The notes beneath the pieces are model-generated. The model was given only the letters and a program-made list of their open reading frames with translations, ran no database searches and had not been told where the DNA came from. The position numbers and the translations under genes were made by a program. Of a stretch of DNA of 64,000 nucleotides, positions 1-10,492 are shown in pieces. Numbering within the stretch: position 1 is the first letter of the stretch; each line of letters starts with the position of its first letter. Source of the DNA: Ottelia alismoides (lineage: Eukaryota; Streptophyta; Magnoliopsida; Alismatales; Hydrocharitaceae). The stretch is from contig JAZKJV010000149.1 of assembly GCA_037367405.1 (NCBI GenBank), positions 868,001 through 932,000 of the forward strand, written 5' to 3'.

Positions 1-1432
1 TGATTGTCTGTAAAATAGAAACTCTCATAAGAACTCAGCGAGAAATACTTAGGAGATCTGGATGATGTATTGAGGCGAGGGTCTGCCTCAATGATCTGGC
101 CAGGAGGCGAGGGAGTCTGGGTCTGACTCGCCTCGAGATCGGATGGGACCAGCTCGGGAAGATGGTCACCCCGAGCCTGTGAAGACATACGTTCGACGGT
201 GGTCGGTCGAAAGCTCACAGAATCTGAGCCAAAAAGCCGTCGAGACGTCATCTTCGATGTCAAGAGGAGATCGGGAGAGCACGTGTACGATTCAAATGAA
301 GAAGGAATGCGAAAGCCGCGGAAACTCATGCCCCGCAAACAAACACAAAGCAAACCCCGTTTTCACCAACTCAACCCTGGTGAAGACCGTAGAGTTCGGT
401 CTTTTTGTTTTTTAGGTTTTAGGGTTGTGATTAGCAAACGTTGTGGTAACGCGGGCTGAGCAAGCCAATAGGTGCCCGATAGTTTCCCCGAGATACTGTC
501 CCGAATCCTTACGCGAGACTACTCGCACTCAGCCAGTATGGGAGTAAGTACGGACTGTTTCTGGCTACCCGTGTTACTTGAGGACGGAGCCTTGCGCAGT
601 GTCCTCTAAACCTCCCACTCTGCTAAGTAAACCCGGACCGTTTCCGGCTACCCGAGCTTACCCACTGAGGAACAGTGATCAGGTGTATGGACCCAGTAGT
701 ATCCCACAAGAAATACGGGGTTTTGTCTCTATCCTTAAGTGTCGGCTCTCGAGCTCGTGCACTCTGAGAAATGTGCGGGGGTTACTCTCCCCAAATCACT
801 TGAATTGAATTACGGTTTTTGATCAGATATTTTTAACAGTCCCGATTTTAGTTTTGTGATTTTTATGGTGTTTTCAAACGTCTTTTTTTTTTCTTTTTTG
901 TTAAAAACCCTAGAGCAAGCACCTAGGTTGCAAGTCCTAAAACTAGCTACGTGGCACAAGCAGATAGAGCAAAAACCTAAACAATCATCTAGAAAACCGT
1001 GAAAAACCGATAAGCGATGAAAAAGCCGCGGTGGGTGCCCTGATCCTCGGATACACGATATCCGGCGAATCAGGCCCCGAAAAAAAAATGAGGGTTTTAT
1101 TACTAAGTACAACTTTCTCCCTTTCTCTCTCTTTTACAAATAAAAGGATACTAACGTCCTCGCTCCTCTACAGTCGACTCGTAAAGAAGAAGCCGACCTC
1201 TGCTCTTTCAACTGGCTCGTCTTCCGAAGAAGCCGGTTGATCCTGCAGGCCCAGCAAAGAATGTTAGCAAAGAAAAATCGATCGAGAAAGCCGAGAAAGC
1301 CGTAAAGAAACCAAAAAGAAACTTAGAAAATAAGGCACGAAGAAGCCGTATGAAAAACCGTACGAAAAAAATGAAACAAAGAGAAGAGAAAATAAAGTCA
1401 CGAAAATCGAAAAATCAAAGGAATCTAACGCC
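1..1432 (-). other. Element A leader (untranslated 5' internal region)
   Basis: This stretch lies inside the primer site of A and should be the 5' untranslated leader running toward gag. It is more GC-rich than the LTR flanks and has no long minus-strand reading frame; the short frames present look random. It holds a CT-rich tract near 1118-1135 (GA-rich in element sense) about 310 bp inside the primer site, a feature also seen in B, C and D. Around 1020-1460 the short word AAGCCG recurs. I see no Gag motif, so gag probably starts to the left of the window. Confidence 0.6.
540..662 (-). repeat. Imperfect tandem duplication in the leader of A
   Basis: Two similar units, about 544-579 and 622-661, share the phrase GGAC(T/C)GTTTC(T/C)GGCTACCCG. 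Each starts near GTAAG or CTAAG and ends near TTACT or CTTAC. The offset is about 78 bp. The segment is GC-richer than its surroundings. Its role is unknown. Confidence 0.5.
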
Positions 1433-1450
1433 TCCCCAGCAACGGCGCCA
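1433..1450 (-). other. Primer-binding site of A (tRNA-Asp)
   Basis: The plus strand reads TCCCCAGCAACGGCGCCA, which equals the 3' end of plant tRNA-Asp (including CCA) except for one base. Minus-strand reverse transcription would start here. Three bases (TTT) separate it from the LTR end at 1454. This site fixes the orientation of A. Confidence 0.88.
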
Positions 1451-1463
1451 TTTTGATGAGGCT

Positions 1464-1546
1464 AAAAATCGAGTTTCGCGGCTTCTTCTTTTTATTGAAT
1501 TTGCCGGTTGTAGCAGAAGCCGCGAAACGAGGAAATTTCGATTTTT
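1464..1546 (-). other. GC-rich hairpin at the U5 end of LTR A
   Basis: The arms GTTTCGCGGCTTCT (1473-1486) and AGAAGCCGCGAAAC (1515-1528) are perfect 14-bp complements. An outer stem AAAAATCGA (1464-1472) with TCGATTTTT (1538-1546) extends it past a small one-sided bulge. The structure lies within about 100 bases of the primer site. Retroviral genomes use a U5 stem beside the primer site for reverse-transcription start; a similar role here is inference. Confidence 0.7.
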
Positions 1547-3165
1547 AAAACCTATCAAACAAATACGGTTTTCTGTTGGAAAACCGTTCACTAATATTTT
1601 ACCAGGCAAGTGTTCCTGGGTCGAATTCAAGGAGGCAGAATATATTCCCTAGATTTTCCTCTTCGTAATTTTATTTTGATTCTTCTCTAAGTCAGAATGC
1701 TTCTTTTTATTGATTTTAATTTTTATTATTTTTATTTGATTTTATTCTTTTCAAATTTTTATTTAATTTTCAAAAAGGGATATTTTTTCAAAAGATTTAT
1801 TTATTATATAGTAGGCGAGTAATATCTAGGTGATACTATATAATAGGATGAACGAGGTTCGAGCCGCGTACTCGAACTACACAAGAAAACAAAGCAAAAT
1901 GAAGCGGCTTTCGATAATATCAAAACACGTCAAAAACTCGTCAAAAAGCCACGAAAATTTGATACTAAGTAGCTGGGGTAGTTGTGTAACTACCCTCAAG
2001 AAAGCGTCGAAATCCGAGGTCACAAGAGCAAGAAAGAGCCCCTACAGCCCAGGGGCATAACCGTAAGAAAACTAATTAAAAATACTTGCAAAAAGGTCCA
2101 GGAGGACTGTTCTGAAAGAAAAAATACAAGAACCTTTACATTTAGGTCCCTGCAGAGGGACCTAAATGTAATTATTTAAAAGTTTGGAGGCGGGTTGCAA
2201 TTTCTGGAAGTTGGCTGGACTTATGATGCAAATTTTCCACCGTTTCGAATTGGATGGCGGAGATTAGAAGTTCCGCGCGCGATCGGACGCCCACGCTTCT
2301 GCCACGTGTCAGCAACCAGTGCTTCGTGTGTTCTTGAGTCTGTTGAGCAGCTGACGGACGGGCTCTCTTCTCCAATTTATTCCGGCCGGCCTTCAACGAC
2401 TTTGGCGCTCCGGCGGGGCCAGAGGGGTGGCTCCTCCACCCCTCGAGCTCGCCCGCGGTAGAATGGCGGTCGGCGAAGATCCAAGCGGCGGGGGCTTCTC
2501 GATGAAGATGGAGGCTCAGTCCTCCCTGGAGGTAGATCAGTTCTGGTAGTCCACCTTTGAAGTCGATTCTTATGAAGATCGAGGAGCTTCCAAGTCTGAC
2601 GAATGAAGCGCGATGATCTTGGACCTACAAATGCAAGAAATATATGCTCGATCCTCCCACGAATCGGCCAACTTATGAAGATCACAACCTCCAAAGTTTG
2701 AAGAAAAACAAATATTTCCAGCCAAACACCCAGAAGTGCGAAGAAGACGATGTTTTGAAATCGAATTGAAACAAGATGGAAGGCGATTCGAGAGGGCTTT
2801 TGACTATGCATTTTAGCCTAATGATTAAGTGATCTAAATTGGTGATTAGCGTTGCTAATCAATGCACGAAAATCGAGAATAAAATCGAAATGAAATGGAG
2901 GAAAAGGTCTGGGATTTCCAGGTGTATTACCTGGAATTATTGCTCGACGGTCGACCTTTGAGCCGGAGCTAGACGCGCGATGGCGGCGATGCAAGGCGGT
3001 GGTGCACCTTGGAACGATCCTTCGACTTCCCTTCTTCCTCGCGGACTCCTCCTTAGTGCTGTCACCGCCGTCGATTGGCCAGAATGAGGCTTGGAAGTAG
3101 GGGGTTCGGAACAACCTGGAGCTGAAGCTTGGGAGGTTGGAAAGTTAGGTGTGAATGGCGACCTT

Positions 3166-3184
3166 GGAGCCTTTTTATAGGGCG
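3166..3184 (-). promoter_or_regulatory. Candidate TATA box of LTR A
   Basis: The minus strand reads GCCCTATAAAAAGGCTCC, a near-ideal plant TATA box. It lies about 1.40 kb from the 5' end of the LTR and about 185 bp downstream of the CACGTG palindrome. Transcription would be expected to start about 30 bp further, near 3135-3145. TATA-like words occur at about 1.39 kb in LTRs B, X, Y and D, and at about 1.59 kb in C. Confidence 0.6.
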
Positions 3185-3350
3185 ATTGGCTTGGGCTCCA
3201 AGGTTAATCTATGGGTGGCGGTGAAGAGGGTGGTTAGGAGAAGAAGATGGATGGGTTAGATAGGTCGGAAGGGTTGAGGTGAGCGCGGGAAAATTGGGTG
3301 AAGTCGGTCGTCTGAACAACCTCCGGTGCAACCACTTCTTGAGGAAGATG

Positions 3351-3382
3351 AACCAGGTGCTGACACGTGTCAGCACCTGGTT
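3351..3382. promoter_or_regulatory. Perfect 32-bp palindrome with G-box core
   Basis: The 16 bases AACCAGGTGCTGACAC are followed at once by their exact reverse complement, giving ACACGTGT at the centre. CACGTG is the G-box core bound by plant bZIP and bHLH factors. The site lies about 1.21 kb from the 5' end of the LTR, at the border between AT-rich U3 and the GC-rich part. Equivalent palindromes occur in LTRs B (10467-10492, 20229-20254). Confidence 0.75.
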
Positions 3383-4271
3383 GGCCTAGAAGAGAAAATA
3401 GCTTATAAATTAAGTATAAAATAGTAAATTAAGTTATTTTAAATAGGTATAAATACAAGAAAGTTAAATAAATTAATTTTCTAAATTATGGTATAATTAC
3501 TTTTAATAAATAATAAATATTATTTAAAATATAAATATTATATTAATAAATATGTATTTATAATTAGGTTTTAGATTTTTAATTTAAGAAATAATTAAGT
3601 AAAAATTAATTTTATATTTTCTTAATTATTAGGGTATTAAATAAGACTTGTACGAATTTTTAGAGATTTTTATGAATTAATTTACATATTTTAATAAATA
3701 TAGTAAGTATCTACATAGGTCAATTATACCTATATTTTGAGGTGTTTGATTTTATAAAAATAATAAATAATCTCCAAAAATTATGAAATAATTTATGGTG
3801 AAAGTACAAGATCATGAAATAATTTAAAAATTATAAAATTAAGAAAATGATAAATAATGTGTGTTACATAAAATAAATAGCCCAGAAACCCCTTTGTCTT
3901 TTGGTCCCAAAATCAACTTTTTGCAAACGGACTCCGAATTCAATGAAACCACCTTTATTAATTGGATAATATTATTTTATGAATTTTAAAGGTGAGTAGA
4001 GTGAAATTGGAGTTCGTATGAGGAAGTTATGTTGTTCGGAAGTTGAGATTTTGACAATTTGTAGGCTGGATTTCTTGGCATATTTACAGGGTAATATTTT
4101 TAACTTATTTTTATATTTTTATTTATATTTTTATGAATAATTAGGAGAAGAGTTTGGTGAAAAATATGTTTATATGAAATAATTAAAATTCTTTGAAGTT
4201 TTGTATTTATTTTATAAATAATGAAAGGTGTATATACATGTGTTAGATTATTTTTCTTTGGTTTTCTTTCC

Positions 4272-4303
4272 TTATCTCCCCCTACTTATTGGTATGTCGA
4301 CCA
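4272..4303 (-). promoter_or_regulatory. Conserved U3 block of LTR A
   Basis: This is the A copy of a block found in all eight LTR copies of the window. The plus strand reads TTATCTCCCCCTACTTATTG followed by a GTCGACC word. It lies 278-309 bp from the 5' end of the LTR, against about 235-272 bp in the others. The function is unknown; its position in U3 suggests a regulatory site. Confidence 0.55.
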
Positions 4304-4580
4304 ATCCATGCTGATTTGGTCTCAGGGGTTGGGCTATAAATATATCTTACAGCTATATTTATCTTTAAGTTATATTGTATATATATACATATATTCAATC
4401 TGTCTTTTTCTTTCTTTTTCTGGTTCTTTATTTATTTACATGAATTTAGTGGTTAAAAGTGAATATTTACACATTAATGGTGTTTTGTTAAAGTATGAGA
4501 ATTAGTGGGTATTTTCAAGTATTTGTTAAGGGTTTAAAGACAAAATGCGGCAGAAAAGTTAATGAATCATGGATTCATCA

Positions 4581-5190
4581 GTAGGACATTGGAGCCATTA
4601 GCCACCACGTAAGGAAAGCATCCAGCATCTGATGGGGAGTCATCAGCCCAACCAGCACCGGGGCTAGATACCATTTTTGGAGTAGCATCAGAAAAAGCAA
4701 TAAAAACACAAAAAAATGAAGAAAATCCAAAAATACAAAAAGAAGGAATCATGAGCAACCTCAGTGGAGACTAGCCAACTTTGGAGACGTCGTCACGTGC
4801 AGTAGCCCCAGCATCTGCCTTGGAGAGGTCCCCATATGCAATAGATATGAATTCAGTCAAGGAAGTTGAGCCAACAATTTTTGGTCTATAGATTGTAGAT
4901 GATTTTATAAATTTACACCACCTACCTATACACCATGATATGAAAATAATTTTGAATAATATTGTAAATATTCCTTTTCTACAAGCAACAAAAAAACATC
5001 AAAAAATTGATAAGTGCTTTGCATGATCCCGTAATAGTGGAAATTATTCAAAATTTGATCTTGAATACACCTCCCATGAAAGCTCTTGAGTGCATGCCTG
5101 CTGTAAAGAAAGGATTGAAAGATACATGAAAAACGAGGCATCATCCTCATCCCCACAATCCAAGGAGTCAAGGTGGCAAGCATGAAAAGC
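4581..5190 (+). pseudogene. gag: Gag C-terminal remnant of element X
   Basis: The plus strand encodes, in broken frames, a lysine- and glutamate-rich stretch (KTQKNEENPKIQKEG, about 4700-4745) and then MPAVKKGLKD (about 5092-5122), which matches MPAVKKGLKE in the gag-protease linker of C (near 38290 on the minus strand). A stop follows almost at once, and RILTMATINA marks the approach to protease. Gag forms the virus-like particle in such elements. The part here is the linker after the structural domains, which are missing because A has cut the gene. Several stops show it is dead. Confidence 0.65.
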
Positions 5191-5642
5191 GCATCCTCAC
5201 CATGGCCACCATCAACGCCATTAGTAATCTCCCAGATAAAAGAAGGACATGGGAGCGCCATTCATTCATTGTTAGATGTTCGACCAAGAATTTGAAAGAA
5301 CATTACTCGATAGTGGGTCAGATGTCAATTTGATGCCAACCTCACTGCTCATTGAATTTGGGTTAGGACTACTCAAGCCCACCTAGATGATTCTGCAGTT
5401 TGCTGACAAATCCATCAAGCGTCCTAGGGGCATGCTCGAGGACATAATCGTCACCGTTCACAGGATTCATTTCTTGTTGACTTCGTCATGTTAGATATGG
5501 ACTTCTCCACACCTCTGCTGCAAGCCCCTATTATTCTTGGCCAATCATTTCTTCGAACATCGAAGCAAAAGTGAATTATGGCACTGGAGAGATCACCTTC
5601 AGATCTGATAGTGACAAAGTGAAGATTGAGACCGTTTCCGAG
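5190..5642 (+). pseudogene. pol: Aspartic protease remnant of element X
   Basis: Protease would cleave the Gag-Pol polyprotein. The catalytic triad region reads LLDSGSDVNLMPTSLL, with the active Asp codon at 5309-5311 and DSG intact. It is followed by MILQFADKSIKRPRGMLED, a typical Athila protease block. A stop (TAG) lies between the two, and a frameshift breaks the later part, so no full protein can be made. The order gag end, protease, linker, RT is the same as in C. Confidence 0.75.
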
Positions 5643-6070
5643 CTAAAGCCTCCAATGGGAGCATCTGACGTGAATGTATAGGAAATCAACCGTCCTAAAG
5701 AGACCAAATTTTTGAAGGAATTCCGAGATACATATCTTTTCCCGGATAACATGGAGATCCATGACTTCTTTTGCCCCGATGCAGGAGTCGATAAAGCAAA
5801 TGAATTCCCCCTTGTCGATGAGGATGAGATTTGTGCTCATGTGCCCAATGAGTTTAAAGAACTTTCTGTGGGGACAATGAGCTTGCAAGACCAAGATTAG
5901 ATCATTGATGAATTCTGCAATAATGTGGGCCTGATTGATAATTTCTTAACAATTTTGAAAGATGAGCCTGAACAGTCAAAGGTGTACATTGAACCGTTAA
6001 AAGAACAACCACCTACAGTCATTTATGAAGTCACCAGTGAAGCAGCTCTCCCTCCTCCTGAGCTGAAACC
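5643..6070 (+). pseudogene. pol: Protease-RT linker of element X
   Basis: An open stretch at 5712-5900 encodes about 60 residues rich in Asp and Glu (for example VDEDEICAHVPNEF), followed after a stop by more acidic sequence and by ELKPLPP near 6060. The same linker position in C (37139-37765) is open for 208 residues. Athila Pol has a poorly conserved acidic spacer between protease and RT; I know no function for it. Confidence 0.6.
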
Positions 6071-6950
6071 ATTGCCTCCAACATGAAGTACACCTTCCTT
6101 ACGGGTGAGCCAGATATGTACCCATTCATTATCAATGCACACCTAACTGGAGACCAAGAATCATGTCTGATGGAGGTTCTTGAACGTAATCACAAGGCAA
6201 TAGGTTGGAAAAATCTTGGATATACATGGGATCAATCTGTAACTCTACTCACACCATATTTTCCTTGAGGAAAACATCAATCCTCTCGCGAATATCAAAG
6301 AAGACTAATCCGAACCTCCAGGAGGTTGTCATGAAAGAGATACAAAAACAGTGTGATGCGAGATTCATTTATCCCATCTACGACTCTAAATGGCTTATTC
6401 CCTTGCATGTTGTGCCCAAAAAATCAGGGGTCACTATTGAGAAGAATGACAAAGGAGAGGAGATCTTGACCAGAGTACCCACTTCTTGGCGAGTGTGCGT
6501 TGACTACAGAAGATTGAACCTCGCCACCGAGAAAGACCACTTCCCACTACCCTTCATTGACCATATTCTTGAGAGACTGACTGTGAAGGAATATTTCTAC
6601 TTCTTGGGCAGGTACTCTGATACAATCAAGTTGCTATAGCTCTTGAAAACCAAGAGAAGACTGCATTCAACTGTCCATTTGGGACATACGCCTTCAGACA
6701 GATGTCATTTGGGCTATGCAATGCCCCTGCCATATTTTAGAGGTGTTCCCTGACATGGTGGGTAGTTTTCTAGAGGTTTTCATGGATGATTTTTCGATCT
6801 ATGGGGATTCATTGATCAATGCCTTGACTATCTGGACTGAGTTCTACAGAGGTATTGCAAAGTCAACCTAGTGCTCTCATGGGAGAAGAGAAACTTCATG
6901 GTGACTGAAGGAATTGTGATGTGACATGTTGTATCTAAACTTGTCATGGA
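6070..6950 (+). pseudogene. pol: Reverse transcriptase remnant of element X
   Basis: RT copies element RNA into DNA. The longest open part (6205-6639) includes DSKWLIPLHVVPKKSG, VPTSWRVCVDYRRLN and DHFPLPFIDHILERL. The catalytic box VFMDDFSIYG (about 6773-6802) still has both Asp residues, unlike the copy in C. Between them the reading is broken, and stops occur both before and after, so RT is inactive. The preceding stretch (6083-6268) holds the MYPFIINAHL and QESCLMEVLERN words typical of the RT N-terminus in this lineage. Confidence 0.8.
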
Positions 6951-7570
6951 AGTTGACCCGACCAAGGTGGAGGTGATTTCTAAACATGAACCACCGACAA
7001 CAATTAAGCAAGTCTGATCATTTTTGGGTCATGTCGATTTCTACCGATGGTTCATTAAAGATTTCAACAAGTTGACTCGACCATTGACTGAACTATTGAG
7101 AAAGGAGAATGATTTTATTATTGGTGATCATGTACTCCTTGCCTTCAATCAACTGAAAGAACTCATCGCAAAGGCTCCTGCCTTGCAGCTGCCCTATTAG
7201 ACGTTACCCTTTGATAGATGCATTAGATTATGCCATGGAGTCTATACTGGGACAAAGGAAATATAATATCCCAATTTCTATTCATTATGCTAACTGAACA
7301 CCCGATGAATCTCAAAGGAATTACATAGTCACTGAGAAGGAACTGTTAGATGATTTTTCCCTTGGAAAATTTCATATCCCATCTCTTCGGGTCCTAGGTC
7401 ATTATTCATGTAGATCGTTCATCCTTTTGGTATTTACAACAAAAGAAGGATGCCAAACCATGTCTCATCGGGTGGATCCTTCTCCTCTAGGAGTTTGAGA
7501 CAAGATAAACCTAGAGTCACGAATGTCGTGGCCGATCACTTGTCTAGATTTCCTAAGTCTGAATTTCCTG
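6950..7570 (+). pseudogene. pol: RNase H remnant of element X
   Basis: RNase H removes the RNA strand during reverse transcription. Recognisable words, in several frames, are SFLGHVDFYRWFI (near 7018-7056), the first motif ALDYAMESILGQRK (near 7214), TEKELL (near 7331), then QQKKDAKP and GWILLL. Stops and frameshifts are frequent, more so than in C, where the same domain is open for about 300 residues together with the RT end. Confidence 0.7.
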
Positions 7571-7903
7571 AGTAGAACTTGCAGTCGATCATAGAGACCT
7601 TTCTAGATGAGGTGATCCTGTCAGTTTCCTCGCTCCCCTGGTATGCTAATTTTTTGAACTATCTTGTGTCCAAGAAAACTCTACAAGATTGACCCAAGCT
7701 GAAAGTAGATAAGCTTTTGTTTGATATCAATTTCTACTAGTGGGAGGACCCATATATCTCTCATGAGGAGGCATATTACATTTGGTAGAGGTGTATCCCT
7801 TAGAAAGAAGTCCCAAGTGTCCTCGTGTATTGTCATGACCGTGAATCTAGAGGGCACCATTGAAGCAGGAGAACAGTAACAAAAGTTCATTAAAGTGGCC
7901 TAT
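7570..7903 (+). pseudogene. pol: Integrase N-terminal part of element X, cut by element B
   Basis: The region corresponds to the integrase zinc-finger part in C (35501-35800 on the minus strand), as shown by the shared words WDDP/GGPIYL, IPQKE and the GHH region. The coding sense stops at 7903, where B is inserted. Across the insertion, reading continues at 21387 as WWPTLFKDA, the usual word directly after the HHCC finger in plant gypsy integrases. Internal stops show the gene was decaying as well as interrupted. Confidence 0.7.
7899..7903. repeat. Target-site duplication of element B, left copy
   Basis: CCTAT precedes the LTR start TGATAAC at 7904. The same five bases follow the other end of B at 21387-21391. 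A 5-bp duplication is typical of gypsy integrases and shows B inserted here as a unit. Confidence 0.93.
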
Positions 7904-10220
7904 TGATAACTATGAATTTGCAGAGGTCGTGTTAATCCACAAGGTAGATCAATAGTCGTTGAGATGACCCCACACGAAATCCCAATTAATCAACAATTAA
8001 CCCACAATAGATAATCAAGAAAAGAAAAACAGATGAGAAGTTAAAATTTATTATAACTCTACAACAAGGATGTGTATAGGTGCAAGTATGTAGAGGTCGA
8101 ACACAAGGAGCAAACAACTAGATCTGGGAAAATAAATGCGCCAAATGATGATTGTGAACTATAATGTGGGTTTTTTATTTTAATTTTTTTAATTTTATTT
8201 TTTTATATTTTGATTTATAATTTTATGTTTTTATATTTTCTTTTTATATTTTATATTTTTTAATTTCTTTTTCTTTTAATAAGTATATATATAAAGTTAT
8301 ATAAGATCTATATATTTAATATAAGCTAGAGTTGATATAAAAATTCACAAAAATAATCAAAAATAAGAAAATAAAATTTTTTTCTGTTTTTAATACTTTT
8401 TTACTAGTTTTGTGATTTTTTAGGAATTTTTACTAATTTGATAGATTTGTTAATAAAGAATACCCTAAAACAAGGACAAAATAAATACCGGAAATTAAAA
8501 TGGAGCTTAAAAATATAAAACAGAATCAAAATTTCTCCAAATTTATTTTAAATAAAGATAATAAAATAAAGAAAACTCAAAGATAGAAAATATATTTTTT
8601 GGGATTTTTAGGATTTGTTATATTTTTATGAAGGTCTTAGGGGTTTTTCTATTTTTTTGAGTTTCTTTTATATTTTTTAGGGATTTTCTATCTGAAGTTG
8701 TAAAATAGGTAACGAAATAAAAAATGATTTTTTGGAATTTTTCAAAAAGTTTTATATTTTTACGTATTTTATAGTGTAAACAAGGATAAAATAGGTGGTT
8801 TTTTATTTTTAATAAATAATAAAAAACTTCAAAATTGCAAAATAAAATTTATGCCTGAAAATAGATGCAATCAAGAGCAAACACCGATATTTGTGGATTT
8901 TTTGGAGAAATAAAGATATATGAAATAAATATAAGAAACAAACAGAAACTACACAGCCGCTAAGGGTATATATGTAAATATCAAGAAGTCCAGGGGCCAA
9001 AGTGCAATTTTTACAAAAATATATAACATGTACAAAAAGTTATATAACTAATTAGAAATAAATAAAGCCCTAGGGACCCTCCTGCAAAAACCCCAAACTC
9101 GCGTGTACATGCACATAAGCCATTAGCGAGGAGCTTTATGCAATTATAAAAAATATTAGGGGTTGAACTGCAATTTTGTCAAAAAATTTAACACTTAAAT
9201 AAAATGTTTGCTGGATTAATTCGAAATACACAAAACTACAGGCCCTTGCCTATAAAATAGCCAAGCTCATCTGCATGTGCATGTGAGCTTCCCTAGCAAG
9301 GACCAAACGACAAAGGAAAGATTGAGTGTTATTTAATAAATTAAAAAAATGAATGGTTACAAAACGCAAAATACCTAGTAAAGGCGCACAATCGAATGAC
9401 GCTCCCATTTCCTTGATACATGTGTTGAGACGAGGGAGCCCGATGATGGTTCGAAGGCAACGACCATGACTAGATCAGGCCATACGATCGAACGGTGTTG
9501 GGCGGCTGCGATCCGATGGTGGCTGAAGCGTCCAGAAGATCCGGCCAGATCCAACAATAGCGAAGGGTGGAGGACGAACTAGGAAATGGCCTCGGCGAGG
9601 CGAGCTTCTCTGAGCTCGATCTCCTTTTACCGGCGATCTGATGGGATCCAAAATGGCTAAGAGGCTTACAGATGCGATCCTCTATGCGCTGGCAACTCCA
9701 AAACTCCCGATGATGGCCGGAGGACGTGTGCCAGGTCGGCAGAGAAGACGAGCTCCAGGAACCTCAGCGACACTCCAAAATAAGCTCCAGCTAATGTTAT
9801 AGCTCTAAGACCAGCAAAAAAGAGTGAAAGGTTCGAGGGAAAAATGCCTCGACCCTGCATTGGGGTGGAATGGGGCGGAGGATGTGATATGGGAGCCCAC
9901 CAGAGCAAGCTCCGGTGAGGAGTGGTCAAGGGTGATCGAACGACTAACAGGCGAAAGGAAAAGGGTGAGAAGGATGCTAAGGGTACGGCTATGCTAAGAA
10001 TGCGAGAGAAAAATTAGAAAACTAGCACCTCAATGGCAGGAAATCTAGAGTTGTACCTCGATGGCCGATGGCTGGAGATGGGGTGGAGATCGCCCCTAAA
10101 CGCTCACCAAGGCCACCTTGAAGATGTTGAAGGGGAGCTGTCACCTCCCCAGTCCAGAGCACGGCGAAAGATGACCAAGACAAGGTCAAAGAGGGTTCAA
10201 AAGTCATTGGAAAGAGAATG

Positions 10221-10240
10221 GGGGATTTTGTACAAGTGAA
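10221..10240 (-). promoter_or_regulatory. Candidate core promoter of LTR B (left copy)
   Basis: The minus strand reads TTCACTTGTACAAAATCCCC, a weak TATA-like word at about 1.39 kb from the 5' end of the LTR. The position equals that of better boxes in LTRs A and X. The right LTR copy (19983-20002) has TGCAAAATCC and is weaker still. Judged by position more than by sequence. Confidence 0.4.
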
Positions 10241-10466
10241 GAACATGCTCCTAAATCGAAGAAAATCGAGAGAATCGGTGACGCCATCCTCGATGTAAAC
10301 ATAGGGCGTGTAAGACCAATGGACGGGGAGCAAAATTCATGAAGGACTCGACATGAAAGGGTGAAAGAGTTGGCCTCGAAAAATCCGAGAAAACGGGCAA
10401 CAACGAGGTGCCAGACAATGGTTGACCTCGGTCAGAGAGTTGATCGAGGTCAATGAACGGGAGGAT

Positions 10467-10492
10467 CTGGTTGGTCCACGTGGACCAACCAG
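10467..10492. promoter_or_regulatory. Perfect 26-bp palindrome with G-box core (LTR B left)
   Basis: CTGGTTGGTCCAC is followed directly by its exact reverse complement, giving CACGTG at the centre. On its left side, near 10408-10455, two TTGAC-type words face each other (TTGACCTCGGTCA and TTGATCGAGGTCAA), resembling paired W-boxes for WRKY factors. It lies about 1.15 kb from the LTR 5' end, like the palindromes in A and in the right LTR of B. Confidence 0.75.

Larger units (their letters stand above)
1..4580 (-). mobile_element. Element A: partial minus-strand Athila-like LTR retrotransposon
   Basis: Only the 5' end of this element is in the window: a 5' LTR (1454-4580), a primer-binding site (1433-1450) and the start of the internal region (1-1432), which continues past the left edge. 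The orientation follows from the primer site, which reads as tRNA-Asp complement on the minus strand directly inside the LTR. To the right the LTR stops inside the gag remnant of element X, so A is an insertion into X. The expected 5-bp target duplication is GTAGG (4581-4585); its partner lies outside the window, so this is a prediction. No pol sequence of A is visible. Confidence 0.85.
1454..4580 (-). repeat. 5' LTR of element A (3127 bp)
   Basis: The LTR is bounded by TGATGAGG at 1454 and ATTCATCA ending at 4580, so in element sense it has TG...CA ends. In element sense it holds an AT-rich U3 of about 1.2 kb, a perfect CACGTG palindrome (3351-3382), a TATA box (3166-3184), a GC-rich stretch (about 2195-3180, probably R and the start of U5), and an AT-rich end with a strong hairpin next to the primer site. 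It is the shortest LTR in the window and the most distant in sequence, but it keeps the conserved U3 block. Frames inside it are not genes. Confidence 0.85.
4581..7903 (+). mobile_element. Element X, segment 1 (gag end to integrase start)
   Basis: This is the first visible part of a plus-strand Athila-like element, from the end of gag through protease, RT and RNase H to the N-terminal part of integrase. It is cut at the left by element A and at the right by element B. The same element resumes at 21387, where the integrase reading continues after the CCTAT target duplication. Its 5' LTR and most of gag must lie left of the window, beyond A. Confidence 0.85.

Noticed and set aside
2195..3180. 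A captured host gene fragment in the GC-rich part of LTR A
   Set aside because: GC-rich parts occur at the same place in every LTR and no protein motif is recognisable, so they are better explained as the R/U5 region. A database search would be needed to exclude capture.
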